Shown: piece by piece, positions 32,533-41,368 of the stretch
How positions within the stretch are numbered: position 1 is the first letter of the stretch
Layout of the letters: every line of letters starts with the position of its first letter
Assembly: GCF_031458075.1 (NCBI RefSeq)
Contig: NZ_JAVDXT010000004.1
Location: 372,001 to 436,000, forward strand
DNA: 64,000 nucleotides
Reading direction: 5' to 3'
Source of the DNA: Rhodoferax_B ferrireducens_A
GTDB lineage: Bacteria; Pseudomonadota; Gammaproteobacteria; Burkholderiales; Burkholderiaceae_C
Translations under genes and position numbers: made by a program
The notes under the pieces: generated by a model
Databases searched by the model: none
What the model was told of the DNA's origin: nothing
Seen by the model: the letters and a program-made list of their open reading frames with translations, nothing else

Positions 32533-33551
32533 CGACTACCGCAACCACATTCGCCGAAGTCCCGCTGTTGGAAGTGCGCGGCCTGCGCACCCAGTTCAAT
32601 ACCCGCGCCGGCGTGCTGCCGGTGGTCGACGGCGTGTCGTTCACCCTGGGCCGCGGCAAGGTGCTGGGCCTGGTGGGAGAGTCGGGCTCGGGCAAGTCGG
32701 TCACCGGTTTTTCCATCATGGGCCTGGTCGATGCGCCGGGCAAGGTGGTCGGCGGCGAGGTGCTGTTCAAGGGCCAGGACCTGACGCAGATGCAGCCGTC
32801 GGCGCTGCGCCAGCTGCAGGGCGACCGCATCGCCATGATCTTCCAGGACCCGATGGCCACGCTGAACCCGGTGCTGCGGGTGGACACGCAAATGGTCGAG
32901 GCGGTGCGCGCCCACCGCAAGGTCTCGCATACCCAGGCCTGGAACCATGCGCGCGATACCTTGGGCCTGATGGGCATTGCCAGCCCGGAGGATAGGCTGC
33001 GCGCCTATCCGCACCAGCTGTCGGGCGGCATGCGCCAGCGCGTGGCGATTGCCATCGCCATGCTGCACGGGCCGGACCTGATCATTGCCGACGAACCCAC
33101 CACCGCGCTGGACGTGACCATCCAGGCGCAAATCCTGTCCGAGGTGCAGAAGCTGGTGCGCGAGCGCGGCACCTCGCTGGTCTGGATCAGCCACGACCTG
33201 TCCGTCGTGGCCGGCCTGGCCGACGAGATTGCGGTGATGTATGCGGGGCGCATCGTCGAGCATGGCTCGGTCGATGACGTGCTGGACCACCCGCAGCACC
33301 CCTATACCCAGGGCCTGATCGGCAGCCTGCCCAGCGCGAACCGGCGCGGCGCGCGGCTCAAGCAGATTCCCGGCATGGCGCCGAGTCTGCTGGACATGCC
33401 CCCAGGCTGCGCGTTTGCGCCGCGTTGCACCCGCGCATCCAGCGCCTGTGCCGTGCCGCCCGGTTTGACCCAGCCGCGCGCACAGCAGCCCGGCCACCAG
33501 GTGCGCTGTTTCCACCCCGGGGCCGTGGCCCCCGCCAAGGAGTTTGCATGA
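32529..33551 (+). CDS. Peptide-type ABC ATPase, DppD-like
   Basis: A 340-residue cytoplasmic ATPase: Walker A GESGSGKS (50-57), signature LSGGMRQR, Walker B LIIADEPTTALD, and the C-terminal oligopeptide extension with Cys residues (GCAFAPRCTRASSAC). In DppD-type proteins this Cys-rich extension binds an iron-sulfur cluster. It forms a heterodimer with the next ATPase. Starts inside the dppC stop codon. Confidence 0.93.
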   Translation: MTTTATTFAEVPLLEVRGLRTQFNTRAGVLPVVDGVSFTLGRGKVLGLVGESGSGKSVTGFSIMGLVDAPGKVVGGEVLFKGQDLTQMQPSALRQLQGDRIAMIFQDPMATLNPVLRVDTQMVEAVRAHRKVSHTQAWNHARDTLGLMGIASPEDRLRAYPHQLSGGMRQRVAIAIAMLHGPDLIIADEPTTALDVTIQAQILSEVQKLVRERGTSLVWISHDLSVVAGLADEIAVMYAGRIVEHGSVDDVLDHPQHPYTQGLIGSLPSANRRGARLKQIPGMAPSLLDMPPGCAFAPRCTRASSACAVPPGLTQPRAQQPGHQVRCFHPGAVAPAKEFA

Positions 33552-34573
33552 GTGCCGTGTCTGTGGAAGCGACCCCGCTGGTGGAGTTGCGCGGTGTCGC
33601 CAAGCGCTTCGGCGCGGCACCGCCGCCCGGCCCGGTCGGCCGTGCTTTGCGCACGCTGGGCCTGACCCAGCCGCCGGTCGTCACCCATGCGCTGGACGGC
33701 GTCGATCTGGCGGTGCGGCCCGGCGAGGTGGTCGGCCTGGTTGGCGAATCCGGTTGCGGCAAGTCCACGCTGGGCCGCATCGCTGCCGATCTGCTGGCGC
33801 CGACCGAAGGCGAGGTCTGGGTCGGCGGTACGCCGCTGGCGCAGCAAACGCCGGCCCAGCGCCTGGCCGCGCGGCTGCGCATCCAGATGGTGTTCCAGGA
33901 CCCGTTCGCCAGCCTGAACCCGCGCCTGCGCATCTCCCGCATCGTTGGCGAGGCAGCGCTGCTGCACGGCCTGACCGATGCGACCGGCTACGACGACTAT
34001 GTCTGTGCCCAGTTGCAGCGTGCCGGCTTGGACCCGGCTTTGCGGCACCGCTACCCGCACCAGTTCAGCGGCGGCCAGCGCCAGCGCATCGGCATTGCGC
34101 GCGCGCTGTCGGTACAGCCCGGCCTGCTGGTCTGCGACGAAGCCGTGGCCGCGCTCGATGTGTCGATACAGGCGCAGATCCTGAACCTGTTCATGGATCT
34201 GCGCGACCAGCTGGGCCTGACCTATCTGTTCATCAGCCACGACCTGGGCGTGGTCGAGCATGTATGCGACCGGGTGGTAGTGATGTACCTGGGCCGGGTG
34301 GTGGAGAGCGCGCCAGTCGAAGAGCTGTTTGCCCGCGCCCACCACCCTTACACCCGCGCACTGCTGGCCGAGATTCCGCGCATCGATGCGCGCCGCACCC
34401 GCTTCAGCGCGCTGCGTGGCGAGATACCGAGTCCGATCGCGCCGCCCCCGGGCTGCCACTTCCATCCACGCTGTCCGCAGGCCATGCCGCGCTGCCGCAC
34501 CGAGGTGCCGCGCCTGCGTGGCATTGCCATCCACCACCAAAGCGCCTGTCATCTGGATGACGACGCAGTCTGA
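33548..34573 (+). CDS. Peptide-type ABC ATPase, DppF-like
   Basis: A 341-residue ATPase and partner of DppD: Walker A GESGCGKS (66-73), signature FSGGQRQR, Walker B LLVCDEAVAALD (Ala in place of the usual Pro-Thr after the catalytic Glu), and a Cys-containing end (GCHFHPRCPQAMPRC). The start at 33548 overlaps the DppD stop by 4 bases. The DEAVAALD sequence is common in this subfamily and still holds the catalytic Glu. Confidence 0.92.
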   Translation: MSAVSVEATPLVELRGVAKRFGAAPPPGPVGRALRTLGLTQPPVVTHALDGVDLAVRPGEVVGLVGESGCGKSTLGRIAADLLAPTEGEVWVGGTPLAQQTPAQRLAARLRIQMVFQDPFASLNPRLRISRIVGEAALLHGLTDATGYDDYVCAQLQRAGLDPALRHRYPHQFSGGQRQRIGIARALSVQPGLLVCDEAVAALDVSIQAQILNLFMDLRDQLGLTYLFISHDLGVVEHVCDRVVVMYLGRVVESAPVEELFARAHHPYTRALLAEIPRIDARRTRFSALRGEIPSPIAPPPGCHFHPRCPQAMPRCRTEVPRLRGIAIHHQSACHLDDDAV

Positions 34574-34604
34574 ACTTTCTCTACTTTTCATCTGAAGGAT
34601 TGCC

Positions 34605-36173
34605 ATGCACCCCCTGAAGCTTTCTCCCTTGTTCGCCGCCGCCCTGCTGGCCGTGGGCGTGTCCGCCTCGGCCCAGACCCTGTCCATCGGTTTTGCCGAC
34701 CCGATTTCGTCGGCCGACCCCGAGCTGAACAACCACGCGGGCGACCGTTCGCTGGCCCTGCATTTCTGGGACTCCATCATCAGCTCGCGCGACGGCGGCA
34801 AGCTCGAGCCAGCGCTGGCCAGCAGCTGGAAGTCGCTGGACGACCGCACCTGGGAATTTAAGCTGCGCACCGACATCAAGTGGCAGGACGGCACGCCGTT
34901 CAGCGCGGACGACATCCTGTTCTCGTTCCAGCGCGCGCGCAATGTGCCGGGCAGCGTGGCCTCTTATGTGGGCGCCTTGCGCACGGTGGAATCGGTGACG
35001 GCCAAGGATGCCAGCACCGTCATCATCAAGACCAATACGCCGAATCCCAACCTGCCGCTGGAGATCGCCTCGGTCTACATCGTCAGCAAGCACATCGGTG
35101 AAAAGTCCAAGACCGAGGACTACAACGCCGGCCGCGCCATGGTCGGCACCGGGCCGTACAAGTTCATCTCCTATGTGCCGGGCGACCGCGCGGTGTTCGA
35201 GCGCAGCAGCAGCTACTACGGCCCCAAGGCCCGCTGGGAGAAGGTCAACTACCGCTACATCAACAACGGCTCGGCGCGCACTGCCGCGCTGCTGGCCGGC
35301 GATGTGGACGTGATCGACAAGGTGGCCGTGTCCGACGTGGAGCGGCTGAAGAAGACCGCCTCGGTCAGCGTCTACACCTACCCCGGCCTGCGTGTGCTGT
35401 TGCTGCAACCCAGCTTCCGCCCCGGACCCAACGAGTTCATCACCGACAACGCCGGCAAGCCGCTGGAGAAGAACCCGCTGCAGGATCTGCGCGTGCGCCA
35501 GGCCTTGTCGCTGGCGATCAACCGCAAGGCCATCGTGGACCGCATCCTGCAGGGCACGGTGACCGAGGCCAACCAGTGGATGCCCAAGGGTACCTTCGGC
35601 TACAACGCCGAGGTCAAGGACATTGCCTACAACCCCGAGCAGGCGAAGAAGCTGCTGGCCGAGGCCGGCTTCCCGCAGGGTTTCCAGATCACCATCCACG
35701 TGCCCGGCGACCGCTATCCGCAGGCCCCCGAAACCGCCCAGGCCGTGGCCCAGTTCTGGACCCGCATCGGCGTGAAGACCCAGCTGCAGGTCGTGCCCTG
35801 GTCGGTGTATTCCGGCCGCGCCAACAAGAACGAATACGCGGTCACCGCACTGGCCTGGGGCAATGGCACGGGCGAGGCGGGCTACGGCCTGCTGAATGCT
35901 TTTGCCAGCGCCGACCCTAAGAAGGGCCGCGGTGCTTCCAACTGGGGCCACTACAGCAATGAATCGGTGGACAAGGCGCTGGACGCCGCCACCGTGGAGT
36001 TCGACGCCAAGCGCCGTGAAGCCATGCTGCGCCATTCGGTGAAGCTGGTGACCGACGACGTGGGTGCGATCCCGTTGTTCCATTACCAGAACATCTGGGC
36101 CGCCAAGAAGGGCCTGAAAGTGGTGCCGCTGCTCAGCGACCGCACCACCGCCATCCAGGTCAGCAAGCAGTAG
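34605..36173 (+). CDS. Peptide-type ABC substrate-binding protein, DppA/family 5
   Basis: A 522-residue periplasmic protein. The signal peptide ends at SASAQ near residue 23. Family-5 features: ADPELNNHAGDRSLALHFWD, WEFKLRTDIKWQDGTPFSAD, VGTGPYKFISYVPGDRAVFE and LRVRQALSLAINRKAIVDRI. It gives specificity to the four transporter genes before it. The family includes carriers for peptides, nickel, opines and glutathione. The adjoining hydrolase and CMD genes suggest an unusual, possibly toxic, substrate. Confidence 0.92.
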   Translation: MHPLKLSPLFAAALLAVGVSASAQTLSIGFADPISSADPELNNHAGDRSLALHFWDSIISSRDGGKLEPALASSWKSLDDRTWEFKLRTDIKWQDGTPFSADDILFSFQRARNVPGSVASYVGALRTVESVTAKDASTVIIKTNTPNPNLPLEIASVYIVSKHIGEKSKTEDYNAGRAMVGTGPYKFISYVPGDRAVFERSSSYYGPKARWEKVNYRYINNGSARTAALLAGDVDVIDKVAVSDVERLKKTASVSVYTYPGLRVLLLQPSFRPGPNEFITDNAGKPLEKNPLQDLRVRQALSLAINRKAIVDRILQGTVTEANQWMPKGTFGYNAEVKDIAYNPEQAKKLLAEAGFPQGFQITIHVPGDRYPQAPETAQAVAQFWTRIGVKTQLQVVPWSVYSGRANKNEYAVTALAWGNGTGEAGYGLLNAFASADPKKGRGASNWGHYSNESVDKALDAATVEFDAKRREAMLRHSVKLVTDDVGAIPLFHYQNIWAAKKGLKVVPLLSDRTTAIQVSKQ

Positions 36174-36176
36174 GCC

Positions 36177-37493
36177 ATGGCTGTGCTGTCCATCACGTCG
36201 GCCGATGCGCTGATCGACGTGCCGCGCCGCATCGCGGTGCAAGGCCTGGCAGCGGGCGAGGAGATTCTTGTCTCCAGCCGCACGCTGCGTGGCCCCGGTA
36301 TCGTCTGGCATGCCGAGGCCCGTTTCCGCGCTGCTGCCGATGGCACGGTGGACCTGGAACGCGACGCGCCCTTGTCGGGCAGCTATGCCGGTGTCTCGGC
36401 CATGGGCCTGGTTTGGTCGCAGGCGCCCGAAACAGCCGGTGCCTCGCGCGAGGTATTCGCGGCCGAGCCAGGTGCTGCGTTGGAAACGTCTATCCGCGTG
36501 CAGCGCAGCGACGGCAGCCAGCTGCAAGGCCATTTTGTCCAGCGCCTGGCGGGCGAGGGCGTGGGCCGGCGCGAGATCCGCGAGGACGGCCTGGTCGGCA
36601 CGCTGTACCTGCCGCCCGGCCCAGGGCCGCATCCCGCGGTGCTGGTGCTGAACGGCTCGGGCGGCGGCATCAACGAGCCGCGCGCTGCGCTGTATGCCTC
36701 GCACGGCTATGCGGCCCTGGCCCTGGGCTACTTCAAGGCACCGGGTCTGCCGGACTACATCTCCAACACCCCGCTCGAATACTTCGAGAAAGCCCTGTAC
36801 TGGATGCACCGCCGGTTGCGGCCCGCGCAGGGCTTTGTGGCCCTCAGTGGCCAGTCGCGCGGCGGCGAGCTGGTGCTGCTGCTGGGCTCGCTGTTCCCGG
36901 ATTCGGTGTCGGCCGTCATCGGCTACGTGCCGGGCGCCGTGGTGCACAGCGCGCAGAACGCCTGCGACCCGGCCACCGGCAGGGATGGCCCGGCCTGGAT
37001 CTACCGCGGCAAACCGCTGCCGCACCTGTGGCAGAACAACCGCACCGCGACCTGGGCGCCCTGGGACGAAGGCCCGCAGCCGCGCCGCCATGCGAACGCC
37101 TTGCTGACCGCGCTGCAAGACCCGGACGCTGTGGAGCGGGCCCGCATCCGTGTAGAGAACATCCGCGGCCCGGTGCTGCTGCTGTCGGCCAGTGACGACG
37201 GCTCCTGGCCGTCCAGCCGCTACAGCCGCATGGTGGTGGAGCGGTTGGAACAGCACCAGCATCCGCATGCGGTGGAGCATCTGGACTTTGCAGATGCCGG
37301 CCACTCCATCGTCTTCCCCTATGTGCCCACGACCCAGCTGGTGTATGCGCATCCGGTGTCGGGCCGCAGCAGCACCAGCGGTGGTGCGCCTGCGCCGAAC
37401 GCTGTTGCAGATGCGCAATCCTGGCCGGCCGTGCTACGATTTTTGAAGCATGCCGTGCAGGTGCAATCTGCGCCAGAGGCCGAAAACGCTTAA
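36177..37493 (+). CDS. BAAT/acyl-CoA thioester hydrolase-family alpha/beta hydrolase
   Basis: A 438-residue protein. Residues 1-125 resemble the beta-sandwich domain of acyl-CoA thioesterases and bile-acid N-acyltransferases (GIVWHAEARFRAAADGTVDL, GVSAMGLVWS). Residues 140-400 form the alpha/beta-hydrolase (BAAT_C) domain with nucleophile Ser227 in LSGQSRGGE, an oxyanion segment LNGSGGGINE, an acid region LLSASDDGSWPS and His in FADAGHSIVFPY. A Ser nucleophile favours hydrolysis over the Cys of the mammalian acyltransferase. It starts 3 bases after the binding-protein stop, so it belongs to the same operon. Substrate unknown: perhaps an amide or ester imported by this transporter. Confidence 0.82.
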   Translation: MAVLSITSADALIDVPRRIAVQGLAAGEEILVSSRTLRGPGIVWHAEARFRAAADGTVDLERDAPLSGSYAGVSAMGLVWSQAPETAGASREVFAAEPGAALETSIRVQRSDGSQLQGHFVQRLAGEGVGRREIREDGLVGTLYLPPGPGPHPAVLVLNGSGGGINEPRAALYASHGYAALALGYFKAPGLPDYISNTPLEYFEKALYWMHRRLRPAQGFVALSGQSRGGELVLLLGSLFPDSVSAVIGYVPGAVVHSAQNACDPATGRDGPAWIYRGKPLPHLWQNNRTATWAPWDEGPQPRRHANALLTALQDPDAVERARIRVENIRGPVLLLSASDDGSWPSSRYSRMVVERLEQHQHPHAVEHLDFADAGHSIVFPYVPTTQLVYAHPVSGRSSTSGGAPAPNAVADAQSWPAVLRFLKHAVQVQSAPEAENA

Positions 37494-37524
37494 AGAATTG
37501 AATTCCCCCCGATTGGAGACACTG

Positions 37525-38688
37525 ATGACTTTGACCACAAGTACCGCCGACGTGGTGGATAGCGTTGCCGCCCTGTCCAATGCCAGCGCAGCCTACGCCG
37601 TGCGCCACCAGCGCGACAAGGTGGTGACCGCCACCCAGGGCAGCTACGACGGCCTGTTCGACCCGGACCTCAGCGGCCCCACTCTCGCCGAACGCCTGCT
37701 GGCCGCACACAGCATCGCCCGCCTGGCCGGCAGCGCGGTGCTGCTGGCGCATTACCTCGAACGTCTGGCGGCTTTGCCAGCACTGACGGCTGCGCAGCAG
37801 GCTGCCATCGATGGCGAAGCGCCCAGCAGCGACCCGCGCCTGCAAGCCATCCTGGCGTTCACCCGCACGCTGACCGAGCGCCCGGTGGACGGCGACCAGG
37901 CGGCCTTGCTGCAGCTGCCGGCTGCCGGCTTGGCTACGGCCGAAGTGATTGCTCTGGCCCAGCTGGTGGCCTTCGTGGCCTACCAGCTGCGCGTGGTCGC
38001 TGGACTGCAGGCGCTGGCGGCTCTTGGGGACGATGGCGGTTCGGCTCCCTCCGTTGTTGCCGATGCACCGTTCGTGCACCCGGCAAACCTGCCCAAGCCT
38101 GGCGAGGTGCTGCGCGTCAACGGCTACACCAGCGAAACCCTGGGCTGGAAAGCCTGGCTGCCGGTGGTGGATCTGGAGCAGGCCACGCCGGCGCAGCTGG
38201 CGGTGCTGGAGGCCAGCCACCCCAAGGCCAAGACCAGCGACTACTACCGCGTGCTGGTGCACCAACCACGCATTCTGGAAGAGCGCTCCACGGTGTTCAA
38301 CGCCATCATGTACGCGCCGGGCGGCTTGTCGCGCGCCGAGCGCGAGCTGGCCAGCGCCGTGGTGTCGCGCATCAACGGCTGTGTCTACTGCGCCTCGGTG
38401 CACGCCCAGCGCTTTGAGCAGCTGGCCAAGCGCAACGACGTGATCTTCCAGGTGTTTACCGAGCCGCAGGGCGCCGGCACCAACGCCCGCGAGCGCGCCA
38501 TCGTCCAGGCTTCCATCGACTTGACGCTCAGGCCGGCGCAGTTCGGCGCGGCCCAGTTGCAGGCGGTGCGTGCCGCTGGTTTGTCGAACCTGGAGATACT
38601 GGACCTGGTGCACGCCATCGCCATCTTCGCCTGGGCGAACCGGCTGATGCTGAACCTGGGCGAGGCGGTGTTCCCGGCGGCGGCCTAA
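37525..38688 (+). CDS. Double CMD/AhpD-like protein (CMD domain fused to alkylhydroperoxidase domain)
   Basis: A 387-residue protein made of two related halves. Residues 1-175 are a CMD-like helical domain without a CXXC motif. Residues 195-387 are an AhpD/carboxymuconolactone-decarboxylase-like domain with CVYC at 286-289 and His293, the redox centre of AhpD proteins (INGCVYCASVHAQR). In some bacteria these halves seem to be two neighbouring genes (Avi_7170- and Avi_7169-like), linked to peptide-type ABC transporters; that recollection needs checking. GGAG lies 6 bases before the ATG. It closes the operon and probably handles peroxide or a reactive product of the flavin enzyme. The 3' end overlaps the convergent trhA-like gene by 4 bases. 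Confidence 0.82.
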   Translation: MTLTTSTADVVDSVAALSNASAAYAVRHQRDKVVTATQGSYDGLFDPDLSGPTLAERLLAAHSIARLAGSAVLLAHYLERLAALPALTAAQQAAIDGEAPSSDPRLQAILAFTRTLTERPVDGDQAALLQLPAAGLATAEVIALAQLVAFVAYQLRVVAGLQALAALGDDGGSAPSVVADAPFVHPANLPKPGEVLRVNGYTSETLGWKAWLPVVDLEQATPAQLAVLEASHPKAKTSDYYRVLVHQPRILEERSTVFNAIMYAPGGLSRAERELASAVVSRINGCVYCASVHAQRFEQLAKRNDVIFQVFTEPQGAGTNARERAIVQASIDLTLRPAQFGAAQLQAVRAAGLSNLEILDLVHAIAIFAWANRLMLNLGEAVFPAAA

Positions 38689-39320
38689 GCCGCGTAGCCC
38701 AGCACGGCAAAGAAGTGGAAGGCCGTGCCGGCCGTCACAAAGCCGTGCCACACCGTGTGGGCGTAGCGCACCTTGTTGTCCAGCATGAAGAACACCACGC
38801 CCAGGGTGTAGGCCAGGCCGCCGGCGACCAGCAGCGCCACGCCGGCCGAGGGCACGCGCTGCACCAGGGGCACGGCGGCGATCAGTACCAGCCAGCCCAT
38901 GGCCAGGTACAGGCCGGTGGACAGCCAGGGGTGCGACAGGCGGTTAAAGGCCTTGAGCAAAATGCCCATGGCCGCCATCGACCAGACCAGGCCAAACAGC
39001 GTCCAGCCCCAAGGCCCCTTGAGTGCGCCGAGTGCGAATGGCGTGTAGCTGCCGGCGATGAACAAATAGATGGCGCCGTGGTCCAGCTTCATGAAGACGC
39101 GTTTGCCGCGGCCTGCGGGCAGGGCGTGGTACAGCGTGGAGGTCAGGTACAGCAGCACCATGGTGAAGGCAAACACGGCGGCGCCGACCAGGCTGGCGAC
39201 CGACAGCTCGCGGGCCGACAGAATCAGGAACGGGGTTCCGACGATGGCAGCCAGCAAGGCCACGCCGTGGCTCACGCTGTTGGCGATTTCCTCGCCAAGG
39301 GTTTGGGTGCGCTCAGTCAT
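38685..39320 (-). CDS. TrhA/hemolysin III-family membrane protein
   Basis: A 211-residue inner-membrane protein with seven hydrophobic helices, related to hemolysin III and the PAQR receptors. Conserved elements: NSVSHGVALLAAI near the N-terminus, STLYHALP, MKLDHGAIYLFIAGSYTPFAL and the C-terminal HTVWHGFVTAGTAFHFFAV, whose Asp/His residues form a likely metal site. TrhA regulates membrane lipid balance in E. coli; lysis of red cells is not an established function here. The start at 39320 gives the family N-terminus (TERTQTLGEEIANSVSHG). Single gene. Confidence 0.92.
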   Translation of the reverse strand: MTERTQTLGEEIANSVSHGVALLAAIVGTPFLILSARELSVASLVGAAVFAFTMVLLYLTSTLYHALPAGRGKRVFMKLDHGAIYLFIAGSYTPFALGALKGPWGWTLFGLVWSMAAMGILLKAFNRLSHPWLSTGLYLAMGWLVLIAAVPLVQRVPSAGVALLVAGGLAYTLGVVFFMLDNKVRYAHTVWHGFVTAGTAFHFFAVLGYAA

Positions 39321-39410
39321 GGGCGAATTTTCGCACCCATAGGTTACAGAAATGTAAAACTGCATCCATGGCCCTTCGAGGCCCACTGGCAGCGCCGGGG
39401 TGTTTTAAAG

Positions 39411-39460
39411 AAAACCGGCCGCTGGCGCTTATTCCATCAGCGCGAGGCGCTATTTAAAAC
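39411..39460 (+). repeat. Dispersed intergenic repeat, GCGC-hairpin family, copy D
   Basis: The core GCTGGCGCTTATTCCATCAG, then CGCGAGGCGCTATTTAAAAC, matches the centre of copy A; the upstream AT part is degenerate. Its end overlaps the last codons and stop of the ACT-domain gene (39454 on minus), so the repeat supplies that stop codon. Confidence 0.6.
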
Positions 39461-39870
39461 GTAGCGTTGTGCTGCAGCTGCCGCAGGGCAGCCATCGCAT
39501 CCTCGGCCCGCTCCACAGGCACAAAGATGTGGTCATGGCAGGCGCCGGCGACCACGTTGCAGCTGATGCCCGCATCCCCCAGCGCCCTGGCAAACGCGGC
39601 GGTCAGGCCGACGGCCTGCAGGTCGGAGTGCACGGTCAGCGTGATCCAGGCGCAGCGGAACAGCGGCGTCAGTTGTAGTTCCAGTGCCCGGGCCTCGGGC
39701 AGCACGATGGACAGGCCTTCGGGCTCGCGCACCGTGGCGACCACGTCGCCGAGGGTGATGGTACTGCCCGGGTCCACGCTGCAAAACGCATAGCTGCCGG
39801 GGTTCAGCGTGGGCTCCATGTGGGCCAGCAGCGTCGGCAAATCGCTGATCGGCGAGGTGATGGCGTTCAC
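39454..39870 (-). CDS. ACT-domain protein
   Basis: A 138-residue protein with two ACT-like halves: residues 10-65 (LPTLLAHMEPTLNPGSYAFC, GLSIVLPEARALE) and 70-130 (CAWITLTVHSDLQAVGLTAA, GISCNVVAGACHDHIFVPVE). ACT domains bind amino acids and control enzymes or regulators. It overlaps the HisP-like ATPase stop by 4 bases, so it is the last gene of the transporter operon and may sense the imported amino acid. No catalytic residue is evident. Confidence 0.85.
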   Translation of the reverse strand: MNAITSPISDLPTLLAHMEPTLNPGSYAFCSVDPGSTITLGDVVATVREPEGLSIVLPEARALELQLTPLFRCAWITLTVHSDLQAVGLTAAFARALGDAGISCNVVAGACHDHIFVPVERAEDAMAALRQLQHNATF

Positions 39871-40643
39871 TTCAAGCTACCCGACAAGAACTGCTGCAGC
39901 CGCACGCTCTTGGGCTGGCCCAGCACCTCGCGCGGCACGCCTTGCTCTTCGATGCAGCCCTTGTGCAGAAACACCAGGTGGTTGGCTACCTCACGGGCAA
40001 AGCCCATCTCGTGGGTGACCACCACCATGGTCCGGCCTTCCTGGGCCAGGGTCTGCATCACCTTCAGCACCTCGGACACCAGCTCGGGGTCGAGCGCGCT
40101 GGTGGGCTCGTCGAACAGCATCACCTCGGGCTCGATGGCCAGGGCCCGGGCAATCGCTACCCGCTGCTGCTGGCCGCCGCTCATATGGGCCGGGTAGCTG
40201 TCTTCCTTGCCCTGCAGATCGACCAGCTTCAAATATTTGCGGGCGCGCTCGATGGCTTCGTCCTTGGACACGCCGAGTACGTGGATGGGCGCTTCGATGA
40301 TGTTCTGCAGCACCGTCATATGCGCCCACAGGTTGAAATGCTGGAACACCATGGCCAGCCGGGTGCGCATGCGCTGCAGCTGCTTGGCCTCGGCAGCCAC
40401 CAGTTCACCGTTCTTGTCGGCCACCAGCTTCAGCTCTTCACCGGCGACGACGATGCGCCCGGCGTTCGGCTTCTCCAGCAGGTTCATGCAGCGCAGAAAG
40501 GTGCTCTTGCCCGAGCCCGAGCTGCCGATGATGCTGATCACGTCGCCGGCGCGGGCCTCGAGTGACACGCCTTTGAGCACCTCGTTGGAGCCGAACTTCT
40601 TGTGGATGTCGATGGCCTGGAGTTTCAGGGATGGGGTCGTCAT
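39867..40643 (-). CDS. Basic/polar amino acid ABC ATPase, HisP-like
   Basis: A 258-residue ATPase: Walker A GSSGSGKS (40-47), signature MSGGQQQR, Walker B VMLFDEPTSALDPEL and VTHEMGFA. The insert AGEELKLVADKNGELVAAEA after the first strand is typical of HisP and histidine/arginine/octopine ATPases. It follows the permease pair (11-base gap) and overlaps the ACT gene. Together with the two permeases it forms the transporter core. No binding protein is adjacent. Confidence 0.93.
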   Translation of the reverse strand: MTTPSLKLQAIDIHKKFGSNEVLKGVSLEARAGDVISIIGSSGSGKSTFLRCMNLLEKPNAGRIVVAGEELKLVADKNGELVAAEAKQLQRMRTRLAMVFQHFNLWAHMTVLQNIIEAPIHVLGVSKDEAIERARKYLKLVDLQGKEDSYPAHMSGGQQQRVAIARALAIEPEVMLFDEPTSALDPELVSEVLKVMQTLAQEGRTMVVVTHEMGFAREVANHLVFLHKGCIEEQGVPREVLGQPKSVRLQQFLSGSLK

Positions 40644-40654
40644 GGGGTGCGTCC

Positions 40655-41368
40655 TTACTTTCTACGCGGAGCCAAATAAGCCAAGAAATGCCGTTCCGCC
40701 AGCCGGAACATGGCAATCAAGGCAAAGGTGCCGACCAGGTAGATCGCGGCGGCAAACAAATAGGCCTCGAACGGCAGGTAAAAATCGGAATAGATGCGGC
40801 TGGCTGCCGCCGTCACATCCAGCAGCCCCGGCACCGCACTGGCCAGGCTGGTGCTTTGCAGCATCATCACCACCTCGTTGCTATAGGCCGGCAGGGTGCG
40901 CCGCATGGCGCTGGGCAGCACCACCCGGGCCAGGATCTTGAAGCGGCCCATGCCAAACGACTGCGCAGCCTCGATCTCGCCCGCGTTGGTCTCGCGGATG
41001 GCCCCGGCCAGCATCTCGGCGGTATAGCCGGCGGTGTTTAGCGCAAACGCCAGCAGCGCGCAGAAGAACGCGTCCTTGAAGTACACCCAGGGCCACAGCG
41101 TGTCCCAGCGCGCCTGGATCCAGTCCAGCTGGGCCAGGCCGTAGTAAATCAGATACACCTGGATCAGCAGCGGCGTGCCGCGGATCACAAAGGTATAGGC
41201 GCCCACCAGCCGGCGCAAGAAGGCGCTGTTGCTGGTCAGTGCCAGCGCAAACAGCAGGGCCAGCACCGCACCGATGGCCACCGAGGCGCACAGCAGCCAC
41301 AAGGTGGTCAGGATGCCTTCGCCGAACATCGCCAGGCTCTCGGCCCGGAATATGACTTCCCAGTTCAT
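40655..41368 (-). CDS. Basic/polar amino acid ABC permease, HisM-like
   Basis: A 237-residue inner-membrane permease with the HisM pattern: TLWLLCASVAIGAVLALLFA, YTFVIRGTPLLIQVYLIYYG, and the EAA loop GEIEAAQSFGMGRFKILARV. Its ATG overlaps the stop of the HisQ-like gene by one base (TAATG). With HisQ it forms the channel of a histidine/arginine/lysine-type importer. Confidence 0.92.
   Translation of the reverse strand: MNWEVIFRAESLAMFGEGILTTLWLLCASVAIGAVLALLFALALTSNSAFLRRLVGAYTFVIRGTPLLIQVYLIYYGLAQLDWIQARWDTLWPWVYFKDAFFCALLAFALNTAGYTAEMLAGAIRETNAGEIEAAQSFGMGRFKILARVVLPSAMRRTLPAYSNEVVMMLQSTSLASAVPGLLDVTAAASRIYSDFYLPFEAYLFAAAIYLVGTFALIAMFRLAERHFLAYLAPRRK

Noticed and set aside
34581..37418. 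A 945-codon open frame on the minus strand
   Set aside because: It lies opposite dppA and the BAAT hydrolase, both with clear domains; GC-rich codon use keeps the antisense frame open. The translation is low-complexity Arg/Gly/Gln/His with no motif.
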